A program made the translations under genes and the position numbers. From Ectocarpus siliculosus (Eukaryota > Sar > Phaeophyceae > Ectocarpales > Ectocarpaceae), in contig FN649734.1 of NCBI GenBank assembly GCA_000310025.1, positions 2,799,739 through 2,863,738 of the forward strand: a stretch of DNA of 64,000 nucleotides, in the 5' to 3' direction. The notes beneath the pieces are model-generated. The model did not search any database and was not told the origin of the DNA. It saw only the letters and a list, made by a program, of their open reading frames with translations. The stretch's first letter is position 1; every line of letters begins with the position of its first letter. Shown here piece by piece: positions 36,101-45,549 of the stretch.

Positions 36101-39029
36101 CTCGATCGGAGCTGTGCAGGGTGCGGATCTCCCGCCGCACGTACTGCCCACGGCAGCAGTAGTCGCGCGGACGGGGTGCGACAAAACGGGCAACAAATTA
36201 ATTGCGAACAATCATCTACGTGGGCTCGAAAGGTCCCGACATACACATACAGACAGTTAGCGCCCGCGATCAAGAAACACAATTTTTGGGTCTAGGCTCA
36301 ACTTCGTACTTCGTCACCACCGTCGAGCATAGATAGGTCGTAAGACATGGTTTATTGGGGTGATTCTCAGTCGATTTTCTTTCGTAAGCAAGCATGTATG
36401 TATTTATCGCCCAAATCTGAGCACTTGTTTCTCGAAGGTTTGTTTCTTACAGTAGTCGCGGGCGCTACACTCTGTATGCGACAAGGCACTTTACGCACTT
36501 CATCTTACAGGCTACAACGTGGTTGTGATTTGGGAGTCTGTCCGATGCGATTCGAGCAACCTACAGTACCCGGTCGCCCCGGTGGTCTAGTGGGTAGTAC
36601 CCTCACACCCTACTAAGGGCCAGGTCACGGGTTCGAGTCCAGGCAAAGTGAGTTATTTTTCTCACTAAATAAATCCTGGTCTAAGTTGGAAGCGACGCAC
36701 TGCAAAGCTCGTTGTTAGTATAACTAGATCGACTTCATAAGTCGCGAGGGAAGGGATTGCGGTACCCTTCTCGCGATAAGAGTATCTCAGGCAGGAACCG
36801 CAGGAGGGGGTCCAACCCCCCCCTCCTATGTGACCCTTGTTGGGTCATCGAGCTAGTAGAAGTGGAGGATGGGGGCCAAAGGGACACGACAGAGTCCAAT
36901 GATGTGAGAAAAAAAAAAAAGTAGGCTTAGCGACGGGGGTAGACAGCGCTGCGGCACGGATTAATATATAGATATTGTGCAAACTCTAGCAACTATATAA
37001 GTCTCCTAAAAACCGAAAAATGCTTAATTACTTGAGATTGTATGGATTAAATAAATTTGCCAGAGCGGTGGCAAATGTGATAGGATTCGTAGAAGAACTG
37101 TTCCTCCGTACACGATTTCACTCATACAGAAGCCGGGCTGCACTGACTGACACCGGCACCAAAGCTATTCGTTGTTTTTTTGCTGTTGAGAAAGGAGTTT
37201 TTCACAAAAAATTGTATCGAAGAGTGGGCCGCGTGTGTGCTAGGGGACAGAATCATGTCCGTGAGCTAACCCGCCTTGAGGTCGATTCCCCCAACATTTG
37301 GCGATTTTTGCAAATGGCCATAGAGCGTCGACCGCAAGGCGCTTGCGCCCGAAATATTGATCTTGCCTCCATATCGTCTCCCCAAAACCAAAAGCATTCC
37401 CCAAACCAAAAACAAATAATTAATTAAATAAACACACCCCATATATATATTGTGATAGTTTTTGTTTCGGTTTGATGCCGTTTTTGTCGGGGCATGCGTT
37501 CTTCGCTGACGTCGTGAAATCCAACCACGTACGTACACGCCACGACCAATATACCGTAAGATTCCGGTTGAACACTCTGTAGGCTCAAAACAAAACAACT
37601 TTCCGCACATAACCAAGAACCGATGCTCCTGTAAGGAGTCCAATGCCAAAACCTGTGTATGAGGTCCACCGGAAAAAAAGTAAGTAGATGTTCATATTCA
37701 TACATCTACATAATACCCTTCGAAGGAGTATTTAGCTCGATGCGTCCATAGTCTAGAGCTGATCCCACATGTAGTCCAACTTTGCACTCAAGGATAAATG
37801 TTACGTGAAGAGCCTTGGCAAAGGGCGGTAGAGAACGCAACACGACTGTTGTGTACCTGTGATTACCTGTGAAATAAACTTTCAATTAAACTTTCACGAT
37901 ATATCGTGGGTTGGTACCGGCAGCTACATAAATAGCGGGACATACATGTACTCCTCGCATGTATGCACATGTACTGCTGTGTTAGCACCTTCGAACGCGC
38001 ACGAATGGTGTGCTCTCTCTCACCTTGACCATGATGTATGTGTGGAGGGTGTGACGCTCGCCCGTAGAAGTCACGGTCTGGGTGAGCATGATGTCCTTTC
38101 GACCCGGCTCGGTGAAGGTGAACTCGATTTCCCTGTTTGTGGCACACAAAAGTATTCCCGTGTTTCGCACAGTCTACAGCAGTCGCAACGACCGCCCCAC
38201 CACATATTGTGCACATTGAACATCGATGTATCGACCAGCCGAGCATCCTCTTCGATGTGATAACTACTGCATGCATGTATGTACAGCAGTACTGCTGTAG
38301 TCTGCCACAGAGCTCTTGAGTTGAAAAAGGCCGCAAGGTGGTGTGTTGCTATTAGTAGAGGCTAAAGAGTGTATACGACTACAACTTCCCCCAGCTTGTG
38401 AACGCGGTGCTACTTGTCGGGAACCATGGGTACTTTTCAGGATATATCCTTTTTTTGTGGACTTGTATTCTCTCGCCGTTGGCCGCGTATACCCCTGAAC
38501 AAGTACTGCTGCTGTATGTCGAGACGATAGTTTGCGCCTCGTCAAACCATGTAGTCTTCTATAGTCTACATACATACCTGCCCTGCACCGATGCCCCATT
38601 CTCGTTCGGTAGCGTCCACAAGAAGACGTCGTTATCGGGATTCCCAACTTCTGAATCCGCGCGCAGGACGGTGGCTCGGTGCGGCTCGGCCAAGTGTGCC
38701 CAGGGCGACCATGCGATATCCGGATAGTCGTTTGTAGCCGTAAGGGATAGGACGGAAGTCTCTTCGTCGCGGACCTGTGCGTGCGGTGACGTGTTATCCT
38801 CCTCACCGCCCGATGGTGAGGCACCTGTTGATGGCGCGCTCGCCGTCCCTCCGCCGGAAGCTCGTCCTCGCTGCTCCTCCTCCTGCCGCTGTTGAGGGAC
38901 GTCACGGTGATCACGGTGGTCGTTGCCGAGACCGAATGTTGGAAGGGCGACTACCGATGATGGGAATGGCTTCGGAGTTGCGCCACAGATGAGTAGCAGA
39001 CCCACGACACTCCGCATGGTCATCACCAT
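27117..39029 (-). CDS. Tyrosinase-like secreted copper oxidase, gene A (complete, 14 exons, 662 aa)
   Basis: Exons on the minus strand: 38578-39029, 38024-38132, 36021-36143, 35301-35376, 34733-34834, 34001-34128, 32349-32450, 31148-31310, 29986-30185, 29565-29671, 28888-29007, 28082-28250, 27435-27544 and 27117-27144. All borders are GT-AG, phases agree and the sum is 1989 bp, 663 codons with TGA. The start at 39029 opens a signal peptide (MVMTMRSVVGLLLICGATPK). Residues 40-90 are a Gln/Ser/Gly-rich linker and 100-187 a PKD-like beta-sandwich. The oxidase follows: CuA candidates H237, H250 and H259; LVDPSVTIPYWEYS; DDDWFGEFSP; NPYGLLRSPWN; CuB HxxxH at H396/H400 (GETHGPVHILTGGEW) and H541 in YDPVFWVVHPTADRLLAWRR. 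Between H400 and H541 is a long Cys-containing insertion (CX5CX3C at 443-453). The family oxidises phenols to quinones; an extracellular role such as phenolic cross-linking is inference. The exon 6 donor is the least certain. Confidence 0.88.
27678..27777. other. Assembly gap of 100 N in gene A intron 12
   Basis: Exactly 100 N, the usual placeholder length. It lies in the intron between 27544 and 28082. The flanks align with gene C's intron near 61300, where almost no extra sequence intervenes, so the true gap may be a short G/C-rich or simple repeat. Confidence 0.95.
28888..31310 (-). other. CuB site of gene A (exons 8 to 11) with long insertion
   Basis: Exon 8 (31148-31310) has the HxxxH pair and the GG that follows it in the family. 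Exon 11 (28888-29007) has the third ligand in DPVFWVVH. Exons 9 (29986-30185) and 10 (29565-29671) put about 105 residues between them; family members usually have a few tens of residues there. Exon 9 includes FLWRKGYLSIPDKCEIGESC and the helix GMTPYDVLMDVHALMW; exon 10 has KDKFEVKGHEDDEPFQRAYF. Confidence 0.75.
30409..30466 (+). repeat. Copy of a 55-70-bp dispersed motif, also at 3212, 39238, 39388 and 44912
   Basis: The consensus is CACAGAAAGACTACCCATTC then GA-ATATA-CCACAG-AGTCGAACGGGATGTG. Copies are at 3212-3280, 30409-30466, 39238-39290, 39388-39441 and 44912-44972, all on the plus strand, with a weaker one near 6555-6630. Several are preceded by A-rich runs, like the ends of retroelements. 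Confidence 0.65.
31746..31930. repeat. Imperfect tandem duplication in gene A intron 7
   Basis: ACGTCGAGAGTATCGTCTAG with following GGCATG occurs at about 31748 and 31831, and GGGACAGGGGATGCGAGTAC occurs at about 31793 and 31890. The two units are about 85-100 bp with small differences. Intronic, no coding effect. Confidence 0.75.
32858..33039. repeat. Perfect 91-bp tandem duplication in gene A intron 6
   Basis: Bases 32858-32948 and 32949-33039 are identical over all 91 positions and directly adjacent. Perfect identity means a recent duplication or an assembly stutter. It lies in the intron between exons 6 and 7. Confidence 0.93.
33470..33520 (+). repeat. Short repeat shared with 37680-37735
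   Basis: AAGTAGGTGTTCACCGAAGGAG followed by TATTA at 33474 resembles AAGTAGATGTTCA ... CGAAGGAGTATTT at 37680-37732. Both are intronic in gene A; probably remnants of the same element end. Confidence 0.4.
34733..35376 (-). other. CuA site of gene A (exons 4 and 5)
   Basis: Exon 4 (35301-35376) encodes GIDYFVQLHLDGAGVKDCDH then WHDDAG; exon 5 (34733-34834) encodes IMTHHVGFTLQFEQAMQLVD then PSVTIPYWEYSIE. H250 and H259 are nine residues apart, as the second and third CuA histidines are in known tyrosinases; H237 is the best first ligand. Gene B exon 5 is nearly identical to exon 4. Confidence 0.8.
36573..36725 (+). repeat. tRNA-derived SINE in gene A intron 2
   Basis: An internal Pol III promoter is visible: A box TGGTCTAGTGG at 36583-36593 and B box GGTTCGAGTCC at 36630-36640, at tRNA-like spacing. 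The stems of a real tRNA do not pair well (the T stem has mismatches), so this is a tRNA-derived element rather than a tRNA gene. Its tail GGTCTAAGTTGGAAGCGACG recurs inverted at 24302-24348. Confidence 0.65.
36990..37430 (+). repeat. Dispersed repeat, about 430 bp, with inverted copy at 58066-58470
   Basis: The sequence from GTCTCCTAAAAACCGAAAAA to the TTAATTAA end aligns along its length with the reverse complement of 58066-58470. Both copies have a CGTCTCC..AAAACCGAAAA-like word near each end. The open frame at 37020-37427 has stops in the other copy and no domain. A non-autonomous mobile element is the likeliest reading. Confidence 0.75.
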
Positions 39030-41090
39030 GTATGAATCTCTGCTGAGAGCAGTCCTGGTGCAACACGCCAGCAACGAAGGATGGATCCGCGTGCAGTAAG
39101 TAACGAAGGTGTTTTGGAATTGTGCGATGGATGGGTTCTCTTTTGCGTGACAGGACGGCAGTGCGGGGTTGCGGGGTTTTCGAGTTTGGGGCGGGACAGC
39201 CGAGTAAATTTGTCCGATGCATTACGGAATTAAAAAAAAAAAACACAAACACAGAAAGACTACCCATTCGACATACATAACAGCACAGCAGACAGCAGAC
39301 AACCAAATCGAAGACACACTTTGCCACATCTTTTCGGAAGAAGAGACTTCTCGTAAGCTTTCTCCTACAACTCAAGGAAAAATAAATACACGCACAGAAA
39401 GACTATACCATTCGATAACCCACAGCAGTCGAACACAACTTGCCACGATACTCAGAAGCAGAAGCTCATCAGAAGCTTTGATCGGGCCGCATCCCCAACT
39501 GCCAGAAACCAGAAGAAACACAAAAATTCACAAAATCACAGCGGGGCGGGGGACGGAGACAACCGTCTACAGCTGACATCACCAACCGCCAACACCCCCA
39601 AAACCCTCAAGCTTCATGTACTGCTCCTACACTGCAGCATGATGACGCAGGTTTGGGAGCTGGGTACAGAGTAGATCAATTCGGAGAGATAGCTACCATG
39701 CTGCAAGTGTGGTGTTGCACAACCACTCAAACGAAACAGGTAGGTGTACATGTAGTAGTGCGGTCTGTGGGGTACCGAGAGTTTCAACCCCGTATCACAA
39801 GAGTCTCGCCTGCAGTCCTCGGCCGGGACAGCGCCTCTCTACCTTTCTTCCTTTACCACGATAGCTCGACGCTATGCCATGCATGTATGTCCTCGGCCGG
39901 GAAAGCGCCTCTCTCTCTGCCTCTCTCTGTCTCCCTCTGTCTCGCCGGGCTGCCCTCTCCGGTCGGCCGCCTGATTCGTTTGTGGTTCGCACACGCATTT
40001 TCGAAGAAATAGTTCACGCACGAAAAGTTCCGCTGGCCCCATCATGTCCATGTGTCCATGAGAACTGCGTGCAACGGATATATCTACAAGTGCTAGATAG
40101 GACCATGGTGGAGAGCTACTGTATCCCCTAGCCAATACAGCAGCCAGCGGCGCTGACTTTGGTCACACAACTGTGTAGTCTGGAGAACATCTTGTATACG
40201 TCTTGCAAGGCTACAACAGCGGCACGGTTGTTCTTCCGAGAGAAAATTCCTGGAAATTTCTTCCAGGTCACCGAAGAGTGGTGGTACGCATATGCACCTC
40301 TTGATCACAGGTGCACGCTAACCTAAGCATACTGAGTAGCTTTGAAATCATACACCATCTGTTTGCGGCCTTGCCACACATGTATTGACTGATATTTGTG
40401 TCGGCGATGTATCATCTCGTTACAAATGAAGAACAATTCAAAATCAATATCCGTGGTTCTTCACGCAAGCAAGTGACTAATAGGACGCCTCGGATGTTGT
40501 GGACCGCCTAAGCAGGATTCTAAGATCTAGATGTTGTTGTTTTCACACCGTTCCGTCCGAGTGACGACGACGCGGTTTAATGAAAAAATTGCAATAATAC
40601 GGTAGATGTTGTTGTTGTTGTTGTTGTTGTTGTTGTCTTCACATTAAAACCGTTGCGTTCTCTCTACCCATTACCTTCTGCTGTCCGTACTACATAGGCT
40701 AACACTTGACGCGGTCGATTTCTCTGTGGTCACAGACTAACATACCCAAGAGACGTATACTAAGAAAATAAAATGGACCCGAAGGGTACGCAAGTCAATA
40801 GAAATCAACGACAGATAGTCTATGTAGACACTCCGTTCGCCTCTACACGCTATGCGAGGTGGCAAAAGACTGGAAAATAGAAAGAGAAAGAAAAAGAAAA
40901 AGAAAAAGAGCAGCTGGGGAAAAGGGGAAGAGAAAGAGTAAGACACAGAGAAAGACACACGCCAGAGTCACTACCGAAGCGACAAACAAACAAAAGAACA
41001 GAGCAACACCAGACAGCACAAAGCAACACAAGGCGGGCCACATGAGACAGCAAATGCACGTCATCGTCCGTTGGGGGTTGGTTTGTGCAA
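39030..41090. other. Upstream region of gene A; repeats, no gene recognised
   Basis: It holds two copies of the 55-70-bp dispersed motif (39238-39290 and 39388-39441), a short duplication around TCCTCGGCCGGGA (39816 and 39892), a TTG triplet microsatellite at about 40607-40636, and an AG-rich stretch at 40860-40960. No promoter could be assigned for gene A and no domain-bearing frame was found. Confidence 0.45.
40607..40636. repeat. TTG/GTT microsatellite
   Basis: About ten uninterrupted TTG triplets. A shorter run of the same triplet is at 53087-53107. Confidence 0.9.
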
Positions 41091-41597
41091 TGGTGCAGTG
41101 CCGCGGGGGGGGGATAAGTCAATCAAGGGGTTCAATCCAGCACCACAGCATTTCGCGCCCCTCGGTCCGCCTCTTCGCGTTTCCTGTTTTTCCTCGCCGT
41201 CTCGTCCGTCTGCTGCACCCCTCTCGCCCCAGTGGTTGTTGCCGTGTCCGTGCTGTTGCCGGGCTTCTTGTTTCGTTTGAGCGCTCGTTGTCGATATATG
41301 GAAGGGAAACCCGACGTCCGGGCAAAACCTGAAGAAACCCTACCACCACAAAAACCGCTGCAAACACGGCGGATGTACAACGGCCAAGGGGAAGACAAGA
41401 ACACCAGAGATCGCGAAGAACAATGTTCCCCCGGACGAAAGTCTCCCAACGCCCCCTACTCCTGCCATAGGTACACAGACCGCGACAGTAAAGCGAGATG
41501 GCATTGTCTTTCCCCGTATGGTATACATGACCCCTGCCAAGTGCTAAAATTGCTACAGCTACTCCGGCAAATTCATCAACTCTCGCCGGTGGTACTG

Positions 41598-41740
41598 CAG
41601 ACTGGCCCCTGCTGAGGGTCTTGGTCAGGAGGTCTACGTGTTGCTCCGTTGTCGTAAAGAACTTGACCGAAATATCTGCCGATCTAAACAACGAGAACGT
41701 CGACACCCACATCATGCTGTCGATGGCCTCCCTAACCGGC
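41598..41740 (-). pseudogene. Copia RNase H, C-terminal end only
   Basis: ADISVKFFTTTEQHVDLLTK then TLS matches the conserved end of copia RNase H (I-V-[KR]-[YF]-..T..Q.AD.LTK.L). It follows the pre-RT linker within about 100 bp, which demonstrates the RT deletion. The longer open frame to 41119 continues past the RNase H end into sequence with no domain. Confidence 0.75.
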
Positions 41741-41774
41741 CTCTCCCCTCTCTCTTCGCCATCTCGCTTCGGTC

Positions 41775-42247
41775 CTATGGGGGATTGGGTACACTCAGCT
41801 CCAGTGACGCCAGGGCTGTCGCGAAGGCGTCTGTCGAGTTGAGCATCAGGTCCTCCGCGCCCAGCAGGAAGTCCTCCGCCTCTTGGCGCGCGGAGTAGGC
41901 CTCCTCCGCGCGCTCGTACAGCAGCTCTCGCACCACCTTCGCCTCCAGCCCTTCCGCCACGTGAAGTACCGCCGAGAGCATCCAACGGGTGAGCTTCTCC
42001 GTGCTGTTGATGGGCAGGCTCGCCACCGAGGCGAACAGGGCTTCGACACTTGTCGGCGACGGCGGCGACGGTGACTCATACCTCGGGTTTCGGTGACGGT
42101 TCTACCTGGTGCGACGGCTGGTGAGTTCGACCGGCTTGTCGAAGCGGGCGAGCATCCGGGCCTCTGGCCCACGGAGCGCCGGGAGATCCGTCTCGCTGTC
42201 GCTGTCGCTGTTGCTGCTGCTGCCGCTGCCGCTGTCGCTGCCGCTGC

Positions 42248-42278
<31 letters not shown>

Positions 42279-42851
42279 GCTGCTGCTGCGGCGGTCGTCC
42301 TCGCCGTCGCCCACATCGGCCATGCCGGCCGACGTGGTAGACGGGGCGATGCTCGCACCCTCCCTGGTCAAGGGGGCGCCATCGCCTGCGTCGCCCGTTC
42401 CCGACTCCTGGGGCGCGGCCGGCGCCGGCGCCGGCGCATTGCGCGCGGGCGGCCCCGCGGCCTCCGGGGCTGCCGTCGTGCCAAGGTTGAAACTTGGTCC
42501 TCCATCCACAAGTTCTCCCTCCGCCCTCCCTCCACCTTGGCCCGACGCGCCCTCCCCGACCTCGTCAACTCCAGTCACGAGCTCCTCTTCCTCCTCTGCG
42601 ATGGGTGGCAGCGACTGGAGCAGTGTGGTGGGGGCGGCGGGTACGGGTTGCCAGGTGAGGTTGCGAGTGGTGATCGCTTGGCGTTTTTCGTTCAGGGTGC
42701 ACACGCAATCACGGTTGTGGTTAATTTCCGGGCCGAGGTAGCAACACTTTTGGGTTTTCGGCTCGGACTTGTGTGTGCGCTTGACCGTGCGTACGGCGGG
42801 TTTGAGGAACGGGTACGTCACCCCCGGCGCGGGCGGGTGCCCGTGACACAT
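41775..42851 (-). pseudogene. Copia integrase C-terminal extension and low-complexity linker
   Basis: It starts VTYPFLKPAVRTVKRTHKSE, PKTQKCCYLGPEINHNRD and RNLTWQP, typical of the copia integrase tail, then a long Ala/Pro/Gly/Glu linker with a Ser-Asp/Ser-Gly run coded by a GCTGTC-type hexanucleotide repeat (plus strand 42190-42292). In a second frame (42026-41775) the segment LLGAEDLMLNSTDAFATALA precedes where RT should begin. The long plus-strand frame at 42093-42992 is a shadow of this. Confidence 0.65.
42190..42292. repeat. Hexanucleotide GCTGTC/GCTGCC-type repeat encoding Ser-Asp/Ser-Gly
   Basis: Imperfect CGCTGTCGCTGT units on the plus strand; on the coding strand of the copia element they give alternating Ser-Asp and Ser-Gly. 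It is a replication-slippage substrate within the retroelement. Confidence 0.8.
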
Positions 42852-42879
42852 CTCGTACGGCGATTTCTTCTCTTGGTTG

Positions 42880-43552
42880 GATGTGGTAGAGGTGCAGTTC
42901 AGGGCTGGCCTCGGCCCAAAGGGAGGGGCAGTTCGGTGCTCCGGGGAAAAGAGTTGGCGCTTGGATACGGGCGGCTAGTGCTGCACCCTTGATCAGACCC
43001 AGTGCTCTCTCAGCTACACCGTTGTATTCTGGGCTGTGTGCAGGGGTGAACTCCTATTTGATGCAGTACTTCCGGCACACCCTTCCGAGCTCTCCCTGAA
43101 AAACCTCTCCTCCGTTGTCAGATCTCATGACCATGACCTCGGACGGGGCGCCGTCTGCCCGGTTTTGTGCTAGGTACCTCTCGAATGCCTCAGCGGCGTC
43201 TGACTTGTGTTTCAAGAAATAGACGCGGTTCCACCTTGTGTAGTCGTCTTTGACAATGACAATGAGAGTGTACCACTTCCACCCAAGCTCTGCACCTTGC
43301 TTTCTCATTCAAATCCACAAAAAATCGCTGCAGTTTCTTATCTGCCTGGGTCGACGTCTTGTTGGGGATGGGCTTGGAAAGCCCCTTCGCCGTCGAGCAC
43401 CCCAGGCACTCCCGGAGCTCGCCCACCCGCGTCGTCCCTTGCTGCCTCGCCGTGTTCTTCAGCAGCACCTCGCTCGTTGGAGTGACCGTGGGCGCAGTGA
43501 AAGCCGTTGATGTCAACGGGGGTGCTGGGCGCTTTCGCGTTGCCAGGAGCAA
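42880..43552 (-). pseudogene. Copia GAG-pre-integrase and integrase core
   Basis: 43552-43310 encodes the pre-integrase zinc part (ARQQGTTRVGELRECLGCST). 43308-43054 encodes KWYTLIVIVKDDYTRWNRVY with the first Asp and RSDNGGEVF with the second. After an in-frame TAG at about 43051-43053 the frame continues HSPEYNGVAERALGLI with the catalytic Glu. All three DDE residues are therefore present but separated by a nonsense codon and a frameshift between the pre-integrase and core parts. Confidence 0.8.
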
Positions 43553-43812
43553 TTATGGCACAGGCTTGTTCGGAGTGTGTACAGAAACCGTTCTGGACGT
43601 ACAGGTAAACTCACCGAGGGAAGTACACCGACTTCCCTTCCTCTCTCTCCAACTCTAACTGTTTGTTGACGGTTTTGGTTTCGAATCAGTCGTCGAAGAG
43701 GGACGTGAGAAACACTAGATAGTAGTGCAATCGAGAACGTGTGCTACCCGTTTCAACAACAGGTCGGTGGTCCCTTCGCTCGAGCTGACGGTTACCACTA
43801 CGTCGCCGTACC

Positions 43813-44112
43813 CTACGATAGGGAAGTTTTCTCCGGCGGCGAGCGCACACGTCGATCACACTCCTCGTAACGAACGAAAACATCAGAGTTCGCGAACACC
43901 TGGGTGGTAGCTCTGGTATCGGCAACATACCTCCCCCGCCTGGCCTGCTCTACACCCCCTCGACCAACGACTCTGTTACACTCGCCTGCGAATTCACCGA
44001 CCACCAGCGCCTCTTCTGCCACGTTCAGTGGCGTTGTGTCCGCAGACGCCCCCTTCGCCGGCAAGTTCACCACGAGCACTGCCTCCTCTTGTCGTGTCCG
44101 TAGCCCTGGCAC
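43813..44112 (-). pseudogene. Copia aspartic protease remnant
   Basis: EEALVVGEFAGECNRVVGRG, then RGRYVADTRATTQVFANSDV. The catalytic motif of copia proteases is D-S/T-G-A-T; here it reads DTRAT, so the active-site Gly is Arg. It overlaps the Gag frame end in another frame. Confidence 0.65.
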
Positions 44113-44582
44113 TTCTCACGTCGCACGGGCTCGCTCTCGAAGCTGGCTGCTATCTGGTGACCCTTCTTCCCGCACCGGACGCAGCGACCGCGCAAGCTAC
44201 CGACACCCCCGTCGCCGCCTCCGGCGCCTCCTTTCCCCTTCTGGTTGCCACCGCCAGCGCCGCCGCTCCCCTTGCGGCGGCCGCTGTTGCCGTGGCCTGG
44301 CGCTCCTCCCCCGCTGCTACCGTCACTCGCGAGGAGGGCAAGCTCCGCCTTGCGCTGGCCCCTCGAGGCCTTCCTCCCCTCCGGGAGGCTCGCGTGCACC
44401 GTGTTCACGATCCTGACGATCTCGCCGCTGTCCAGCATCGTTGCCATCTCCAACACAAACTTCGCTTGTTGGTACTCGGGTGGGAGGGCGTCGACGAAGT
44501 GTGCGAGAACAAAGGGTGCGTCAGTGTTGAGCCCTTTGTCGCGCAGGCGTGAGTACAGCAGCGCGAGCGTGAGCACCATCAT
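44067..44582 (-). pseudogene. Copia Gag
   Basis: The frame shows the copia Gag helical region (LTLALLYSRLRDKGL, FVDALPPEYQQAKFVLEMAT) followed by a Gly/Lys-rich segment and knuckle-like CVRCGKKGHQIAAS (last Cys replaced by Ser) and KCQGYGHDKRRQC. The N-terminus upstream of 44582 is not recognised. The knuckle substitution suggests decay. Confidence 0.75.
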
Positions 44583-44600
44583 CCTCGGCAGTTCGCTGGC

Positions 44601-45180
44601 CTATCATGCGCGGTGCAATGTCGTCATATCAACCGGTGTGTTAGTTGTCACCCGAAAGATCCTTGTATTGTGTTGAAGGTGGTGTAGAGAGCACAGACAA
44701 GATGAAGGGTAGCACACAACCACTCAATACCGGTGCGAAAAAATGTGCATGCATAATCTTTCATTAATTCTTGTTGCGTCCTTTCGACGCCAGTTGGGTT
44801 TGTAAGAAGAAACGGCAAGCAAAGACGGACAACCATCGGCTACAATACTCAATGTGATGTAGAGAGTAGTGTAATAGGATTAAAAAACGACGTTACTAGG
44901 GAAATCATGCCAACACAGAAGAAATACTACCCGTTCGATATATAACCACAGTCGAAGGGATGTGTTGAAGTCTTTGTAGTGATATGTGTAGGCGGAACAA
45001 AGATAATTATTCCTTCTACAATGTGCGGGGAGATGTAACTCCCCGTGGAAGGATAAAACAGGGGACAGGATCTAGTAGCTGCTTGAGCAGCGGAATCCGC
45101 CCCCCTGCTGTTGTCAGTCCTCTACCAAGGCAACAGCAACAGCTGCTGTTCCGCACGGGTTAATAACAAGTGAATTTGTA
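44601..45180 (+). repeat. Dispersed motif copy and LTR 3' fragment
   Basis: 44912-44972 is a copy of the 55-70-bp dispersed motif. 44990-45172 matches the Gypsy-1 3' LTR end (GTGCGGGGAGATGTAACTCC, AAGGATAAAACAGGGGACAG, TTAATAACAAGTGA) and the copy at 58465-58620. It is an isolated LTR end with no adjoining coding region. Confidence 0.6.
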
Positions 45181-45549
45181 ACGGATTTGACCCCTTCCTT
45201 CAGAATCAACCACCGAAGGCTTTGTGGAACTCTCTTGTCCGACCACAGGTGCAGTTGTTGTTGCTTCCGTTGTTCTCTTTCATTAACGCTTTCCCACGCC
45301 AACTCACACAGATCCCGAACACACAACGATCATCCGATCGTACGCACACTGAACAGAAGGAAGGGCATACATGCCTCGGCCTAAATGCCCAAATCTTGCA
45401 TGACATCACGTAATAGCATCTGACGACGCCAATTAACCGTGGTCAAGAACGCTCACATGTCCACTTCCAAATACCATAACACTAGCCCACCCTCGGTGGG
45501 GTCGTAGATGTAGATACAGAAGCAAACCTCGGCTCCAGTCAGTCAAGAG

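Larger units (their letters stand above)
41560..44600 (-). mobile_element. Ty1/Copia retrotransposon, internally deleted, RT missing
   Basis: Read right to left: Gag with zinc knuckles (44582-44067), a protease remnant (about 44010-43830), GAG-pre-integrase (43552-43310), integrase core (43308-42880), a C-terminal integrase extension and linker (42851-41775), then directly the end of RNase H (41720-41600). Gag-PR-IN-RT-RH is the copia order. The whole RT is absent between the linker and RNase H, and stops and frameshifts occur. LTRs were not identified. Confidence 0.85.

Noticed and set aside
36573-36646. Functional tRNA gene
   Set aside because: A and B boxes are present but acceptor and T stems do not pair properly, and the sequence continues into a dispersed tail.
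41119-41985. 288-codon minus-strand frame as a host gene
   Set aside because: Only the middle (RNase H end) is recognisable; the N-terminal part is a frame shadow of the copia linker and the C-terminal part is low-complexity.
42093-42992. Long plus-strand open frame (about 300 codons) opposite the copia element
   Set aside because: It is the complement of the Ala/Pro/Ser-Asp-rich copia linker; the minus frame has recognisable integrase-tail motifs and the plus frame has only composition.
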